Source: Hemileia vastatrix (taxonomy: Eukaryota > Basidiomycota > Pucciniomycetes > Pucciniales > Zaghouaniaceae). From it: 64,000 nt of DNA. Of the stretch, positions 23,390 through 34,190 are shown piece after piece. Location: the NCBI GenBank assembly GCA_030280995.1, contig JASXTE010000014.1, positions 20,219,650 through 20,283,649 of the forward strand, in the 5' to 3' direction. The notes beneath the pieces were generated by a model. It saw only the letters and a list, made by a program, of their open reading frames with translations. It was not told the DNA's origin and made no database searches. The first letter of the stretch is position 1, and every line of letters starts with the position of its first letter. A program made the translations under genes and the position numbers.

Positions 23390-24440
23390 TAGATTAACTG
23401 ATTTACAATTTTGTTTTTTGAGTAATAATTTTTGCCAATGATATTCTGCAGTTTCTCAGTTTTATATGTTTTGGTTCAGCTCCCAGACTTGATATTGCAT
23501 AACATTTTCAAACGCATAACATTTCTAAGATTCTGCCTCACTGAGATATTTCATCTTCTCTTCATCTCTAACTTCTATCATTCATTTCTGGTTCTGATAC
23601 TTCTCACTCGAAAGCACTCAAAGTAAGTCAATTTCTCATTTTTTAATTTAATTGCTAATTGAAATGTCTTTTTTCTTGTCTCTTTTTTTGTTTTGATTGC
23701 TGATTTATCTTTTCTTATTTCTACTTCACCTTTTTTCATTTTTTTCATGTTCTCTATAATTTTAATCTTGATTTATTGACTTATTGGTGTTTTTTGATCA
23801 TTTTTAAGCATTTTTTATTTTTTGGCCTTTTTCTTTGCTAAATTGCTTTGAAATTATTCAGAAACAAGTTGTAAATGCTTTACAATAAATTTTCACTTAC
23901 TTTGATTTATTTTTGGCATTTTTTTGGTATTTTATTTTGTTAAAACCTTCCAGAAACATTTTCCAATCATTTCTCAGTGAATTCTAGGTGTTCTTAGGCC
24001 ATTTTAGGTCTATTTTTTCACTATATTGATTTGGAAACGCTCAGAAACCTTTGAAAACCGTTCAGAAATATTTTAAAAGCATCTTAAAGTGTCTTTAAGT
24101 CATTTTGGCACCTTTTTTAGACAATTTTTGGAACTTTTTCTGGAACTTTTCTGGCAATTTTTTGGGAGGTTTTAGGGGACTTTCAGGACACTTTTTTTGA
24201 AAATATTGAAACACTTTTAGGAGAATTTTGTGACACTTTTTTGGAAAATTTTGGAACACTTTTTGGGCACTTTTGGGACTCTTTTTTTACAACTTTTCAG
24301 GCTCTTTTGTTGAACTTTTGGTACTCTTTTTTGGAAATTTTTGAGACTGACTATTTCTTTCAGGTAGTTTGAGGAGAGATTTTTAGGTAAGTTTCATCCA
24401 ATTTTGTTTAATTTTTTTTTAGATTGATATTTTTCTTTTG
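23390..24440. other. Spacer between transposase and dioxygenase genes in B
   Basis: Non-coding. The block 24110-24360 is a degenerate tandem repeat of words such as ACTTTTTTGGAAAATTTTGG and CACTTTTGGGACTC at 20-45 base spacing. The same spacer survives inverted in element A. It probably includes the upstream region of the dioxygenase gene. Confidence 0.55.
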
Positions 24441-24451
24441 TTTAGGAAAAA

Positions 24452-25681
24452 ATGACTGAGAATCTAGACTCATCTAAAAATAAAGAAATATCTTCCTCAA
24501 ACTCATTCCTTTCTTCACTTACCTTGATATCTTCATCTTCTCTTTCTTCACTTTCTTCAATATCATCTCTTTCAAAACCTGGTCACAGTAGAAATTAAAT
24601 GAGAGAGAAACAATTTTGTTCCAAATTTTTTGGCAGTTAAACTGGCTTCAGATACTTCAAAACTAGATTCTTCCAAAAAAAAATTTATCCAAATAACTAC
24701 CTGAAAATATAAAATTTTTTCCTGAGCCTATAAACAATAAAAATTAAATTCAAGTAAAAATGAAGAAGATAATACTGGAAATAAAAAAAAATTACTGTTT
24801 TTTCTAATTCTTTTAAACCTCAATTTATTTTTGAGATTCACTCATTTGAAGAAAATATGAATGAAAGGTTTCAAAATTTATCAGATCTTATATTGACTTT
24901 GTATCAAATGGCCTTAGCTCATTAACCTTTATCAAACAAAAATTTTCTTGGAGGTTTCATGTATGGTATTGGTTGGAGACCAGCATATGACAAAGTTTTT
25001 TCACTCTGTAAGCTTATTTATAGATGAATGAATATAAAAAAATTCATTATTCTTTTTACAGGTATTTATTCTTTACTTCAAGATCTTACTTCCCAAGAAA
25101 TCAAAGAAGATTTGAAAAAATGGGACTCCTTGTGGAAATTCAACTATTTTTTAGCTCATTGATTAAAGAATCTATGTCAATATGCTTTTGAATCTAATCA
25201 TGAATTGGAAAAACGTTTTAAAATCCCTAATTTGACAGATGCAGAATGGCTAAAACTTGTTGATGATGATATTTTTGCTTCTAATGTCACAGTAACCTTT
25301 GGTGGTTTTTATAACAAAATTCACATGGATAAAAACAATCTGAACTGGCTCACATTTGGAATATTTTCATAAATTAATCCAAAAACTGGTCTTCCTATCC
25401 CCTCATCCTCCTTGTCTACAAAAGGCAATGGTCTATACTTTCCAGACCATTGATGCATTATTGACTTTGGAACAGCAAATGGAATAATTGAAGCAATCTG
25501 GTATTTGAATCTTCACTATTGCCAGATGACTAAAACACCACCTGGCTTGGAATCCTGTGAAGAATTCACACATTTTGGATGTTCATTTCAAATAAATAGG
25601 GAGCTGGTAAATAGGATTGATAAGGTAAGAGAAAAAGGTGAGGTAAATCAAAAAACATTAGGTAGAAAAAAAAAAGTATAG
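24452..25681 (+). pseudogene. Tet/JBP-like 2OG-Fe(II) dioxygenase of element B
   Basis: The likely start follows a TTTGTTTAG acceptor at 24452 and a serine-rich N-terminus. Then come FMYGIGWRPAYDKVF, an intron of about 39 bp (25023-25061), and LLQDLTSQEIKEDLKKWDS. The core reads FGGFYNKIHMDKNN with the iron-binding H-x-D (25322-25330), then WLTFGIFS, PKTGLPIPS, YFPDH, DFGTANGIIEAIWY and THFGCSFQINRELVNRID. The order and motifs match the Tet-like oxygenases abundant in rust fungi. The distal histidine appears as cysteine (YCQMTK against NHQTTK in element C). Several stops occur. Active relatives oxidise 5-methylcytosine or related bases. Confidence 0.75.
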
Positions 25682-25989
25682 GTGTAATATAGGTTGTTGA
25701 CTTTTTTTTTATTTCACAAATTAACATTTTACAAGTTATAAATGATACTCTACTTACCTAAATTAATGAGCCATTGGCTGTGACATATAACGGTAATGAT
25801 GAGGAAATATGTTTTTCTCATGAGGTCCATGTATAAATTTTTGTTTTATTTCATTAACTTTGGTCACAGAAAATTTCCACTCACAATTTTATTTGAATTG
25901 TAATTAATTTAGGTTTTAAATTATCTTATAAGACTTGTTTTTATGTTAATTTACGCAATTAAAATTAATTTTGAAATCTATGCCCCTAC

Positions 25990-26175
25990 TTGCATAAAAC
26001 ACAGGGGAGAATATTGCCATTTTTTTGCCATAAATTTTTTTCTGACTTAAAAAAAATATGGTGATCCCCACCCCCTGTTATGGTAAATAGCAGGGGAGGG
26101 TATTGTTAAAAAAAAAGTTTGACATAAATTTTTTTTGACTTATAAATAATTTGGTTTTCTGGACCCCATAGTATG
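25990..26175. repeat. Hairpin module shared by elements A, B and C (copy in B)
   Basis: Contains CCACCCCCTGTTATGG and ATAGCAGGGGAGGG, complementary arms around a short loop, with T-rich flanks and a second partial unit ending CCCCATAGTATGG. It sits between the dioxygenase 3' end and the small coiled-coil gene. Confidence 0.5.
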
Positions 26176-26309
26176 GTAAATTGCAGGTTAATTTGTTGCC
26201 AAAATAAACTTGAATACTTTGCTCCCATAAATATTCTTGGTCTACTAAGATCCATTTTCTATAACAACCAAAGTATATTTCAAGTTTTGTTTTCTCCAGA
26301 ATATTTTAG

Positions 26310-26650
26310 ATGAGTACCTCATCTATTATTGAAGACTATTCTAACAAAGGCTATCCTTCAAGTAGTAGATTGCATAAAAAACCAAAAGAGAAGAATCTGT
26401 GCATGATAATAGTATTTGGGAACAAACAAAAGAAAGTGATAAATACAAGACAAGAGAAAAATTCCTAAATGTAATTGATGAAAAAATAGAAAGTATGATT
26501 GACAGAGTAGAATCTAGATTATTAGATATAAGTAGTTTAGTTACACAAAAAATTTTTGAAGAGTTTAAAAATCTAAGGAAGGAGATATGTCAATTGTTGG
26601 AAGAATTTCATGTTAATATTAAAGAGGACATTCAGAAAGAAATTTATTAA
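26310..26650 (+). pseudogene. Small coiled-coil gene of element B
   Basis: A start at 26310 follows a CCAG acceptor-like site and reads MSTSSIIEDYSNKGYPSSS. A one-base shift at the A-run near 26374 leads into the 83-residue frame KFLNVIDEKIESMIDRVESR, then LRKEICQLLEEFHVNIKED, ending at 26650. The protein is strongly helical and charged, with no known domain. It is convergent with the Myb/SANT-like gene, 13 bp apart. A homologous copy lies in element A, so it belongs to the transposon family. Function unknown. Confidence 0.5.
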
Positions 26651-26663
26651 TGTTTACCCAATT

Positions 26664-27770
26664 TTAACTAAGTAAAGAAAGCAACTCTTTAATATTAGCA
26701 TTTGACTTATTTGCATTAATACAGGTAAGTAAAAAAGATTGATTTATTGATTTTTCAGAATTTAGTTGCTTCATTTTTAATTCATCAGCTTGTAACTGAA
26801 TTTTGGCATTTTCCAATTGAAATTGATTATTTTTGAATTTTTCATCATCCTCTCTTTGAATCCTTACCTTCTCCCTCTCCAAATGTAAACAATGTTTCTC
26901 AATTTCTAAAAAAATTTCTTCCTTTGATTGTGAATGAAACCACTTCTTTTCCTCAAAAAGTAGTTGACATTCTGCAGTTTTTTCATGAGACTTCAACTTC
27001 ATGATTTCAGTTTGTACTTGTTCTTTTTCTGAAACAAGTTTAACTTCTAAGAGTAAGATAAATAAATTATGAAAAATTCTTTAGTCAAAACAAAAGTAAA
27101 AAATATAACCTTGCTCATGTTTATTAAAAATCTCCCCATAAGCAGAAAAAACAGCCTTTGATGTTGATTGATCTGTCCCAAAACTAGAAGAAGCTCTTTG
27201 CTTGAGTCTTTTGCTAGGAGGGGTTGATTTTTTATCTTCTAATCTTTTATTTTCAGCTACTTTCTTGAAAATTTCTAGATTTAATGAGGCTAGGGTCTGG
27301 TTTATACATGGGAAATAAATCAGCACTAAACAAGAAACAATAATAGAAAAAGTAGCTTAGTCTTACTACCATGAGCTCATCAAGCTCAATTTCAGAATAA
27401 GCAGATGGTTCTCCAAACTCTGGAGAGTTAAGTGAAGAATCTAAAGGAAAATATTGACTATTTTTATGAGACTCAGGGATTCTTGGGCCTTGATTCATGT
27501 GAAAGGGGTTTACATTGGGCCTTTGACCAAAGATTTTGTCCATTTGATCATAAAGAGTACACATAGAGTTCAGTTTTTTAGAAACCGATGTGATTCCATC
27601 CTTTTTATCATCTTTTGTAACTGGAAACCCAGTTGAAGAAAAGCCATCTTTGCATTTTTGTATTTTGTTTGATAGTTTTTGAATCTTTCCCTCATTTTCT
27701 TTGTTGTCAAATCCATCTTACCTTTAGTTTTTGATTTCAACTCCACTTCCATTTGATTAAAGCCATTCAA
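26664..27770 (-). pseudogene. Myb/SANT-like accessory gene of element B
   Basis: From right to left: QMEVELKSKTKGKMDLTTKK, RERFKNYQTKYKNAKMAFLQ (DNA-binding helices), LYDQMDKIFGQRPNVNPFH, an acidic stretch ending SEIELDELMV before an intron, then LKQRASSSFGTDQSTSKAVF, another intron (about 27003-27110), and a C-terminal coiled coil rich in E, K and Q that stops at 26664. This is the Myb/SANT-like partner protein expected in PIF/Harbinger elements. A stop (FLKN, then TAA) separates the first two parts, so this copy is probably inactive. The gene reads inward from the right end of B. Confidence 0.65.
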
Positions 27771-28219
27771 TTCTGATGCAGGTGTATGACCTACTTAAGT
27801 GGACTTGGCACAGCCAAAATAGGCATCAAAATTAGATATTATTTTCAGCCAGTTAATTACAATCTGAAGTTCAGACAGTTTCAATTGAGAAAATTTTTGA
27901 GAAGTAGATTTTGGACAAGGCATGATTAATTAACACTAAACAAAGAAATTAGTGAAAAAAGAAAAAAAATTTGAAGAAAAGGAGAAATTAAAAAAGATTT
28001 TAGATATTTATGATTCTTTGTATAAAAATAAGAGGTTGTGAGTATAGAGATTTGAGCAGGAAAATTTTTTAAAAAACAGAATAAAATGTAATAGACTTAC
28101 TGTGGTTTGAAAGAGAAAAATTTGATTTTGAAATGAGCTGGGGGAGAAGAGTTTTGATGTGGAGTATATAGGTGAGGATGGAAGGAAGGTGGTGCGCAGC
28201 TGATCAGGAGGATGTAGGT
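27771..28219. other. Upstream and subterminal region of element B, left of G1
   Basis: Non-coding; it matches the reverse complement of 13205-13690 in element A. It ends in TAGGT (28215-28219), the left copy of the G1 target duplication. Confidence 0.7.
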
Positions 28220-29003
28220 TGTCAGCCATCCTGCTAGACTTACCCAGTAAAATAATTAATTATTTACTGGGATGAAGTCACGCCTTATTATTTTTATTTT
28301 CATTAATTATAATATATTTACATTAAATTTATTTATAATAAATTAACTAATTACAAAAAGTTAAAGTTAGTAAATAATTGATATTAATATTTAAATGTCC
28401 CTTATATTTTTATTTTCTAAAACCATGATCAATGACAGGTTAAGAGAAAAAAAAATTAATATTAAAAATAAAATTTAATATTTAAATAAAAATAACTATA
28501 TACAAGAAACTCAAATTACTTATTAAAAATGACACTTACAGTAATTTTAAATAAACTAATTTATTTCTGTCATATACAGTAAATACACTTTTCTAACACC
28601 TTTATTTAGAACAACCTTATTAATTAAAATTGTTTTCTGGAATATTCCTTTTCTTCTCTGATACTAATCTATTTAGGATTTTTACTCAGTGCTTTTTCTC
28701 TCCTTTGCCTATATAAGGCCTCCCTTTCTGGTTGCTTTTATCATCCATTACTTACTTATTTTATTAAAACATTTATTACAATTAAAATAAATTATTACTA
28801 TTAATTTTTTCTTTTAGTATTTAAAAACACATAATTTTAAATCATTAATTAAATTAATATTTATAGATTTTTCACCTCTTTAAATTGAGTAAATAAATAA
28901 AAGATAAATAAATTGTACCCTTGACTTTGAAACTCCAAAATACACCTATCACCGCCATTGGACCTCTGTTAAAAATCTTCTAGACCAAAAGAACGCTTCA
29001 ACA
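28220..29003 (+). repeat. 5' LTR of G1
   Basis: Pairs with 61921-62706. By hand comparison there are about 50 differences, or 6-7%, pointing to the oldest of the three LTR insertions in the nest. It starts TGTCAGCC and ends TTCAACA. Confidence 0.9.
28710..28716 (+). promoter_or_regulatory. Probable TATA box in G1 LTR
   Basis: TATATAA within CCTATATAAGGCCTCCC; the same sequence is conserved in the 3' LTR at 62413-62419 although the LTRs differ by several percent. Confidence 0.5.
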
Positions 29004-29339
29004 CTTGAGGCCCATTCCAAATTTTTGATGTCGCATCAATATCTTGAAGCTGGAAACCAAGGGACCATCAATGACGAGGTACCAGTAAGACAAGTAGATG
29101 ACAAAAACAACAAGCATCATCAACCACATGACTTACTTTTTTGCTGTGACTGTAATCAAACCGCGCTCCAAATTTTAGGTTCATATATTGACAATAGTCA
29201 TATTAGTGGTAATTATTTTATTACTATTTGTGGGTCATTTTTCACATTTCATTTTTCACATACATCTTTTTTACTGAGCACTCTGTAAAGTGGAATTAAC
29301 TTGCTCATTTTATAGGGGGAGGTGCCTGGCAAATAAAAT

Positions 29340-29830
29340 TTTTTTTCTTAGTTGACAAAGAAAGAACTATATTGTTCTTAGTCCTAGAAGTAATACAAAA
29401 AATTAAAATTAATTATATTAAAAAATTTTTAATTATTTCATTTGACTTCTGTCCTGATAGTTAAAATTTTATATTATTGTTTAAGTTGACAAATTTTCCT
29501 GGCTATAAAATAATAATATTAAAAAATTAATTAAATTTCATATTAAATTATTTCAGTTGACATTAAGTCCTGGTAATAAAAATTATTTTCAGTTGACACT
29601 AAGTCCTGGTAATTAAATTCTTCAGTTGACTTCTAGCCCTGATAATTGTCAAAATATTAATAATTATTATATTATTATATTATTTCAGTTGATTTATTTT
29701 ACATCCTGGTTATAAAATTATCTAAAAATTAATTTATAAAATTGTGATTATTATTTCAGTTGATTTTTTGTCCTGATAAACATTATATTTTAATTATTCC
29801 AGTTGATTACAAAGTCCTGATAATTACTTA
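29340..29830 (+). repeat. Leader array of CAGTTGAC...GTCCTG motifs in G1
   Basis: About nine copies of CAGTTGAC, 5-14 variable bases, then GTCCTG with AATTA-like spacing, for example at 29443, 29484, 29553, 29592, 29624, 29687, 29757 and 29801. The halves are partly self-complementary (CAG/CTG and GAC/GTC). The array lies between the LTR and the first ORF, where packaging and translation signals of retroelements are found. Confidence 0.65.
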
Positions 29831-29932
29831 TATAAAAAAAATTTTTTTTTCTTATTTTTCTTTAAATAAAGTAAAAATAATAACTGATCAAATTTTAATA
29901 TTTCTTTCTCTCATTTCAGGTTAATTACAACT

Positions 29933-30514
29933 ATGACTGATCAAGGTTCCTCTGCTGGCTGTGATGAGGAACTAGATTTAATTGATTATGATAAATCTTC
30001 TTCTGTAAGCTCTCCTTTGCCTACAAAACTGGCTCAAATTTATCAATTACTGGACCAATCAGGATGTAGAAATGCAGGAGATGCAGATATTAGTGAAGAC
30101 AACTGCTCAGGATCAAAAGCCTTTTATCAACCCCCCAGAAGATCTTCCCAAAGGCTTCAAAATAAAAAAGATGCCCTTGAATCAGCAAGTCAAAAATCTC
30201 TCCACTCACATCAAGGATTTGAGGCCAGAAAACCTCAAGCTGAGGTCAAAAACAGACTCTCTAGAAGACAAGGTAAGAAAAATAGAGTTCTTCCTTCAAG
30301 AGAGGAGGAAAACTTCTCCCCCAAAAGCCCTTCCACAATTGGTCCCCCAGGAACAAAAAAAGGTGGAAGTCTCAAAGTGGCAGTGGGATTGGCTGAACAC
30401 CCAGTGGTATTATCTATCTCAAAAACAACAGCAACAAGTACCTCAGGAAGTTCCTTCAAGAACCAATCAGTTCAACCCCACACCTCCTCACCCCTATCAA
30501 GGAGGAAGAATTAG
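29933..30514 (+). CDS. G1 N-terminal ORF, frame a (gag-side frame)
   Basis: A 193-residue frame starts MTDQGSSAGCDEELDLIDYD after a pyrimidine tract and AG. It is in the same frame as the gag ORF at 30635, from which stops at 30514 and about 30620 separate it. The second half overlaps frame b (30072-30554). The sequence is basic and low in recognisable domains. The corresponding ORF in E is 43137-43724, also in frame with gag. It may be the N-terminal gag segment, or a passive frame under frame b. Confidence 0.45.
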   Translation: MTDQGSSAGCDEELDLIDYDKSSSVSSPLPTKLAQIYQLLDQSGCRNAGDADISEDNCSGSKAFYQPPRRSSQRLQNKKDALESASQKSLHSHQGFEARKPQAEVKNRLSRRQGKKNRVLPSREEENFSPKSPSTIGPPGTKKGGSLKVAVGLAEHPVVLSISKTTATSTSGSSFKNQSVQPHTSSPLSRRKN

Positions 30515-30554
30515 AAAAAACAATCACGTCCAATTCTCGCCCAAGACATGGTAA
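30072..30554 (+). CDS. G1 overlapping ORF, frame b, coiled-coil protein
   Basis: A 160-residue frame contains an amphipathic helix region (LNQQVKNLSTHIKDLRPENL, then LEDKVRKIEFFLQERRK) and a tryptophan motif KWQWDWLNTQW, and ends PPHPYQGGRIRKN...KTW. Element E has the equivalent frame at 43178-43699, with coiled coil, KWKWDWFHQQW, HPYKGKK and a terminal W. This protein-level match in the overlapping frame suggests it is the translated one. Function unknown; it may be a gag-associated product. Confidence 0.55.
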   Translation: MQEMQILVKTTAQDQKPFINPPEDLPKGFKIKKMPLNQQVKNLSTHIKDLRPENLKLRSKTDSLEDKVRKIEFFLQERRKTSPPKALPQLVPQEQKKVEVSKWQWDWLNTQWYYLSQKQQQQVPQEVPSRTNQFNPTPPHPYQGGRIRKNNHVQFSPKTW

Positions 30555-30634
30555 GCCCCTCTATTGAATCTCAGGTACCATTTCTTTTTACTGATTCAGT
30601 TCCATCAGGTAATTCTTGAAGAGGAGATGAGACT

Positions 30635-33034
30635 GTGAGACCAGTAGATACTGAGAGTAGTAGACAAATGGCTCAATATTCTAATGTATCTAATCCTTTG
30701 GTTTTGATTGGTAATTCAATGATTAATCCCGATATGGCTATTATTGATGAGACACTTGATCCTGAGTTTTATGAGAATCTGGAAAGTTATTCTGTCTCCA
30801 TATTGAGAAATACTCCATATGTAGCTAACATTAATGATGAATATTTGAGGGATATTATTGCTAAACAAAATCATATAATGAACAACATGCAATCAACTCA
30901 GAAATATAATAGTTTGTTAAGTAAACAGGGTTATCAAGCATTGAGGAGTGAGTTACAGATAGTTTCTGATGATTTGTTTCATTACAAAGTAAAACATGAA
31001 AAAAAAATTTGCTTTATGGAAAAATATCAAAAATGATTTGTCTAAATTAAAAGATGATGTATCCATCTATGGCCAGGAGCTAGAAGGACATAACATGAAC
31101 TTAGAAAGATTGAGTAACCGTTATTCATCTTTACAAAATAAGAACCAGTTATCTTTTACAACAATTAATGAGAATTTATGTAGTATTCCAAGAGTAAAAA
31201 CTAGGTTAATAACCATTGAAGAGAAATTGAATTCATTGTTATATAATCAAAAGTTTTCTAACATTTCTTTGAAAGAACCTGTTGAGCAGGATACCCCAAT
31301 TTTACCTGTTCCTAGTTCATCCAAAGTAAAATTAGTTCCAGAAATACCTGTTGACACCACTGAATTTCCATCAAAAATTTATGATGTACCTGGATCACCT
31401 ATAAAAGGATTAAACAATGAGATTAATGCCCAATCGGAGAAGTTAGAGCTCCTTCTCACTCAGAAACAAGCTTGTAAAAAAGAAACTACTTCAAATCAAA
31501 AGAATTGGCCAAAACTTGACCAGTATCCAACCTTTGATGGTGACTCTTCCTTTGATTGGCAGCAGTTTATTTTCAGGATTGATAATTCAAAAAATTCTTA
31601 CAAACTCCCAGATGAGGAAATTGTGTCAAAATTAATTTCTTTATTTACAAATGTAGCCCTAATGTGGTATGAATCTGTTCTCTTGGATAAAAATGACTAC
31701 TCATGGGAAGATTGGAAAAAATTAATTAAAGCACAATTTGGTGGTTGCAAGTTTAGATTAGCTCAACAAAGGCAATATGAAGAAACCATATATAGCTCTT
31801 TTACTAAAAAACCTATTGAGTCCTTGATAAAACTTGTGAAAATCTTGAGGGCAATGGACCCAGATATGGAGTTTGATTTATTGAAGGACAGGATCCTCTA
31901 TAAATTACCTATGTCTCTGATAGACTTAATAGTTGCTAGGAATGAGTTCTCAAGGGAAACTTCTTCTTTCATTAATACTTGTAATGAGATCCTTCTAAAC
32001 GACAAGTATGATTCTATAAGATTCATTTCTAAAAATTCATTGGTGAAAACCTTCAGTTACCAAAAAAAACCTCTGGAAAAGGTTAGTAAACCTTCTGCCT
32101 CTGTTGCACCCAAAAAGTATGCAACAAATAATTGCTTCAAATGCAGTAAGCCTTGGAAGAAAGGCCATGTTTCTGAAAAGAAGATACATCTTGTTAAGCA
32201 AGCAGAGGAACTTGCTGATGACACAATAGCACTGTATGAAACTTCAAGTGATTTTACCAGCAATATCTCATATGAATCTCACCAAGAAATATTAATTCTG
32301 GAAGAGGATATTCATTCTTTAAATAATATTGATATTGAGAATAATGATTTATCTACAGTAGAGGATGCTGAGATCATAAAAAACCTTGAGGACAGCTCAA
32401 TTATTATTGCCCCTCTCAAGGCACCAGTCTTGATCAATGGAAATAGCATTGAGGTTGTCTTAGATTCTGGAGCTGGAGGAAGTGTAGTATCTGAAAAAGC
32501 ACTTGCTTCATTGGACCAAGATTATAAATCAAAACTTATGCCTATCATTTCTGTGAATTGGAGAAATTATGACTCAGTTTTGTCCCCCATTTGTAAATAC
32601 AAAGCCACAGTATTTTTCAAATATAACCATGGTTTTGTAAGAGCTATATGTGATTTTTTTTGTCATGAAAAATGATAACTTGAGTAGTTGGTTCATTGTG
32701 GGAAATGAAATTTTAACAAAATATGGCATAAAATTAGATCCTTAAAACCAATGCTTCACAATGGGGATGAATGGGAAGAGAAAATTTAAAATTTCCTCCC
32801 CCAAGAAATTATTAGCATCAGGATTGAACACATTGCATTTTTTAGTTCAATATAAAGGAAGATCTACAAAAAAATGACTTCCCTTGTGTCTGAAATAGAC
32901 AATTCTTCTTTTGTAGAACAACTTTGTGTTGAGGATAAAGATTCCATCATTAAATTGATCAAATCTTTCCCTATGGCCTTTGCTCATGGATCACATGAAT
33001 AAGGATTGGTAATAGAAGAAATGAAACTTTCATT
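30635..33034 (+). pseudogene. G1 gag, protease and start of pol
   Basis: Gag begins in the 30635-31036 frame and continues, after a slip in a 9-A run at 30999-31007, in 30996-32675. The capsid-like core is NWPKLDQYPTFDGDSSFDWQ through LPMSLIDLIVARNEF. The zinc knuckle reads CFKCSKPWKKGHVS, so the last cysteine is serine. The protease has VVLDSGAGGSVVS. Unlike E, gag and protease are fused without a stop. After 32675 stops accumulate up to IEEMKLSL at 33034, where element C is inserted. Confidence 0.75.
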
Positions 33035-33039
33035 AGGGG

Positions 33040-33240
33040 TTGTCAGTTCTGGCAAATACGCACTTACAAATCCGCACTTAAATTTGACCAAATCCGCACT
33101 TAAATAAGTGCGGATTTCCAAAAAACACTAGCCCCAATACTGGTGGGTTTCCAAATGAAATAAGTCACTTATTTCACTCAAATCCGCACTTTCTCAACCA
33201 AAAGTGCTGATTTCACCATCAAGTCCCATTTCACTGATTT
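33040..33240. repeat. Left subterminal repeats of element C
   Basis: The word AAATCCGCACTT occurs at least four times here, once as an inverted pair (CCGCACTTAAATAAGTGCGG). Matching AAGTGCTGATTT and CTGCACTTAA words lie near the right end (58570-58935). Clustered subterminal words usually serve as transposase or partner-protein binding sites. Confidence 0.65.
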
Positions 33241-33342
33241 GTCAGCATCATCCCATTCATATGCAGCACTCCACAGCATAACACTTCATAACTCAAAACA
33301 TCGTACATCACTTACATCTTCATATCATATCATATAAGAGTT

Positions 33343-34000
33343 ATGCCTTCCTCACTTTCAAATTGTGATAAATTACATAAAGCAATGACTTTCATGGTTC
33401 TTGAACTGCTCTTGGACTCTGATTGCGATTCTGACTCTGATTTAGAAGAAGATTTTGTCTTTTTATCAAAAATGGCCACAAAAAGTTACCTTCTTCCCAG
33501 AAAGCCTCAAGTACTTCATACCCCCAAGTACACCATCCAAACACTTCTTAAACTATCTACACCCAGTTTTAGACAGCTGTTCAGGAATTCTCAGGAATGT
33601 TTGCTTAAATTTCTTGAGCTTATTCAGGATCATCCCATATTTCACAATAATTCTCAAAAAGAACAACGACATCCTTCAATTCAATTGGCCATAACACTAT
33701 GTCGTTTGGGTTCAAATGGTAATGGAGATGCTTTGAAATGTTTAGAAAATGTCTTTGATTTAGGGTATGGTTCAGTTAACACTTATACCAAACAATTTAT
33801 CACTGCCATCAACTCCTTGTAATCTCAACTTTTCACCTGGCCAACAAAAGAAGAGCGACTTGAATCATCTCAGGTTATGCAAGCAGAGGGCTTCCCAGGA
33901 TGTATTGGTTTTGTTGATGGTACTGCTATTCCTTTGAGCCAGAAACCTGCTCAAGGTGGAAACAATTACTTTCACATTCTCGTCAAAAATTTTCACCAAA
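33343..34000 (+). pseudogene. Truncated PIF/Harbinger transposase of element C
   Basis: The frame runs from MPSSLSNCDKLHKAMTF through an acidic stretch, TPSFRQLFRNSQECLLKFLE and LCRLGSNGNGDALKCLENVF to a stop at 33820-33822, then resumes in frame with GFPGCIGFVDGTAIPLSQKP, carrying the first catalytic aspartate. Homology ends around GGNNYFHI (about 33985). The parts with the second aspartate and the glutamate, present in element B, are missing. The C copy cannot encode an active transposase. Confidence 0.8.
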
Positions 34001-34039
34001 ATATTTACAAGTCAAAAAAATTCTATATCTGTTTTAAAA

Positions 34040-34190
34040 AATTGGCAATACTCTCCCCTGCATTTTATTGAAGCAAGGGGTGGATATCACCAAAATTTTT
34101 CTAAGTCATCAATTTCACATGTCAGATTTGAAAATTTGGCAATACCCCCCCCCCCCTGCATTTTATTGAAGTAAGTGGTGGAAGTCATCT
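34040..34190. repeat. Two hairpin modules of element C
   Basis: Two tandem units about 95 bases apart read TGGCAATACTCTCCCCTGCA and TTTTATTGAAGCAAGGGGTGG, with a variant in the second unit after a run of 13 C. CCCCTGC and GCAAGGGG form the arms. It corresponds to the modules in A and B and lies between the transposase remnant and the dioxygenase 3' end. Confidence 0.55.

Noticed and set aside
29025..29288. 87-residue frame in the G1 leader
   Set aside because: It lies between LTR and motif array, has no counterpart in E, and no domain.
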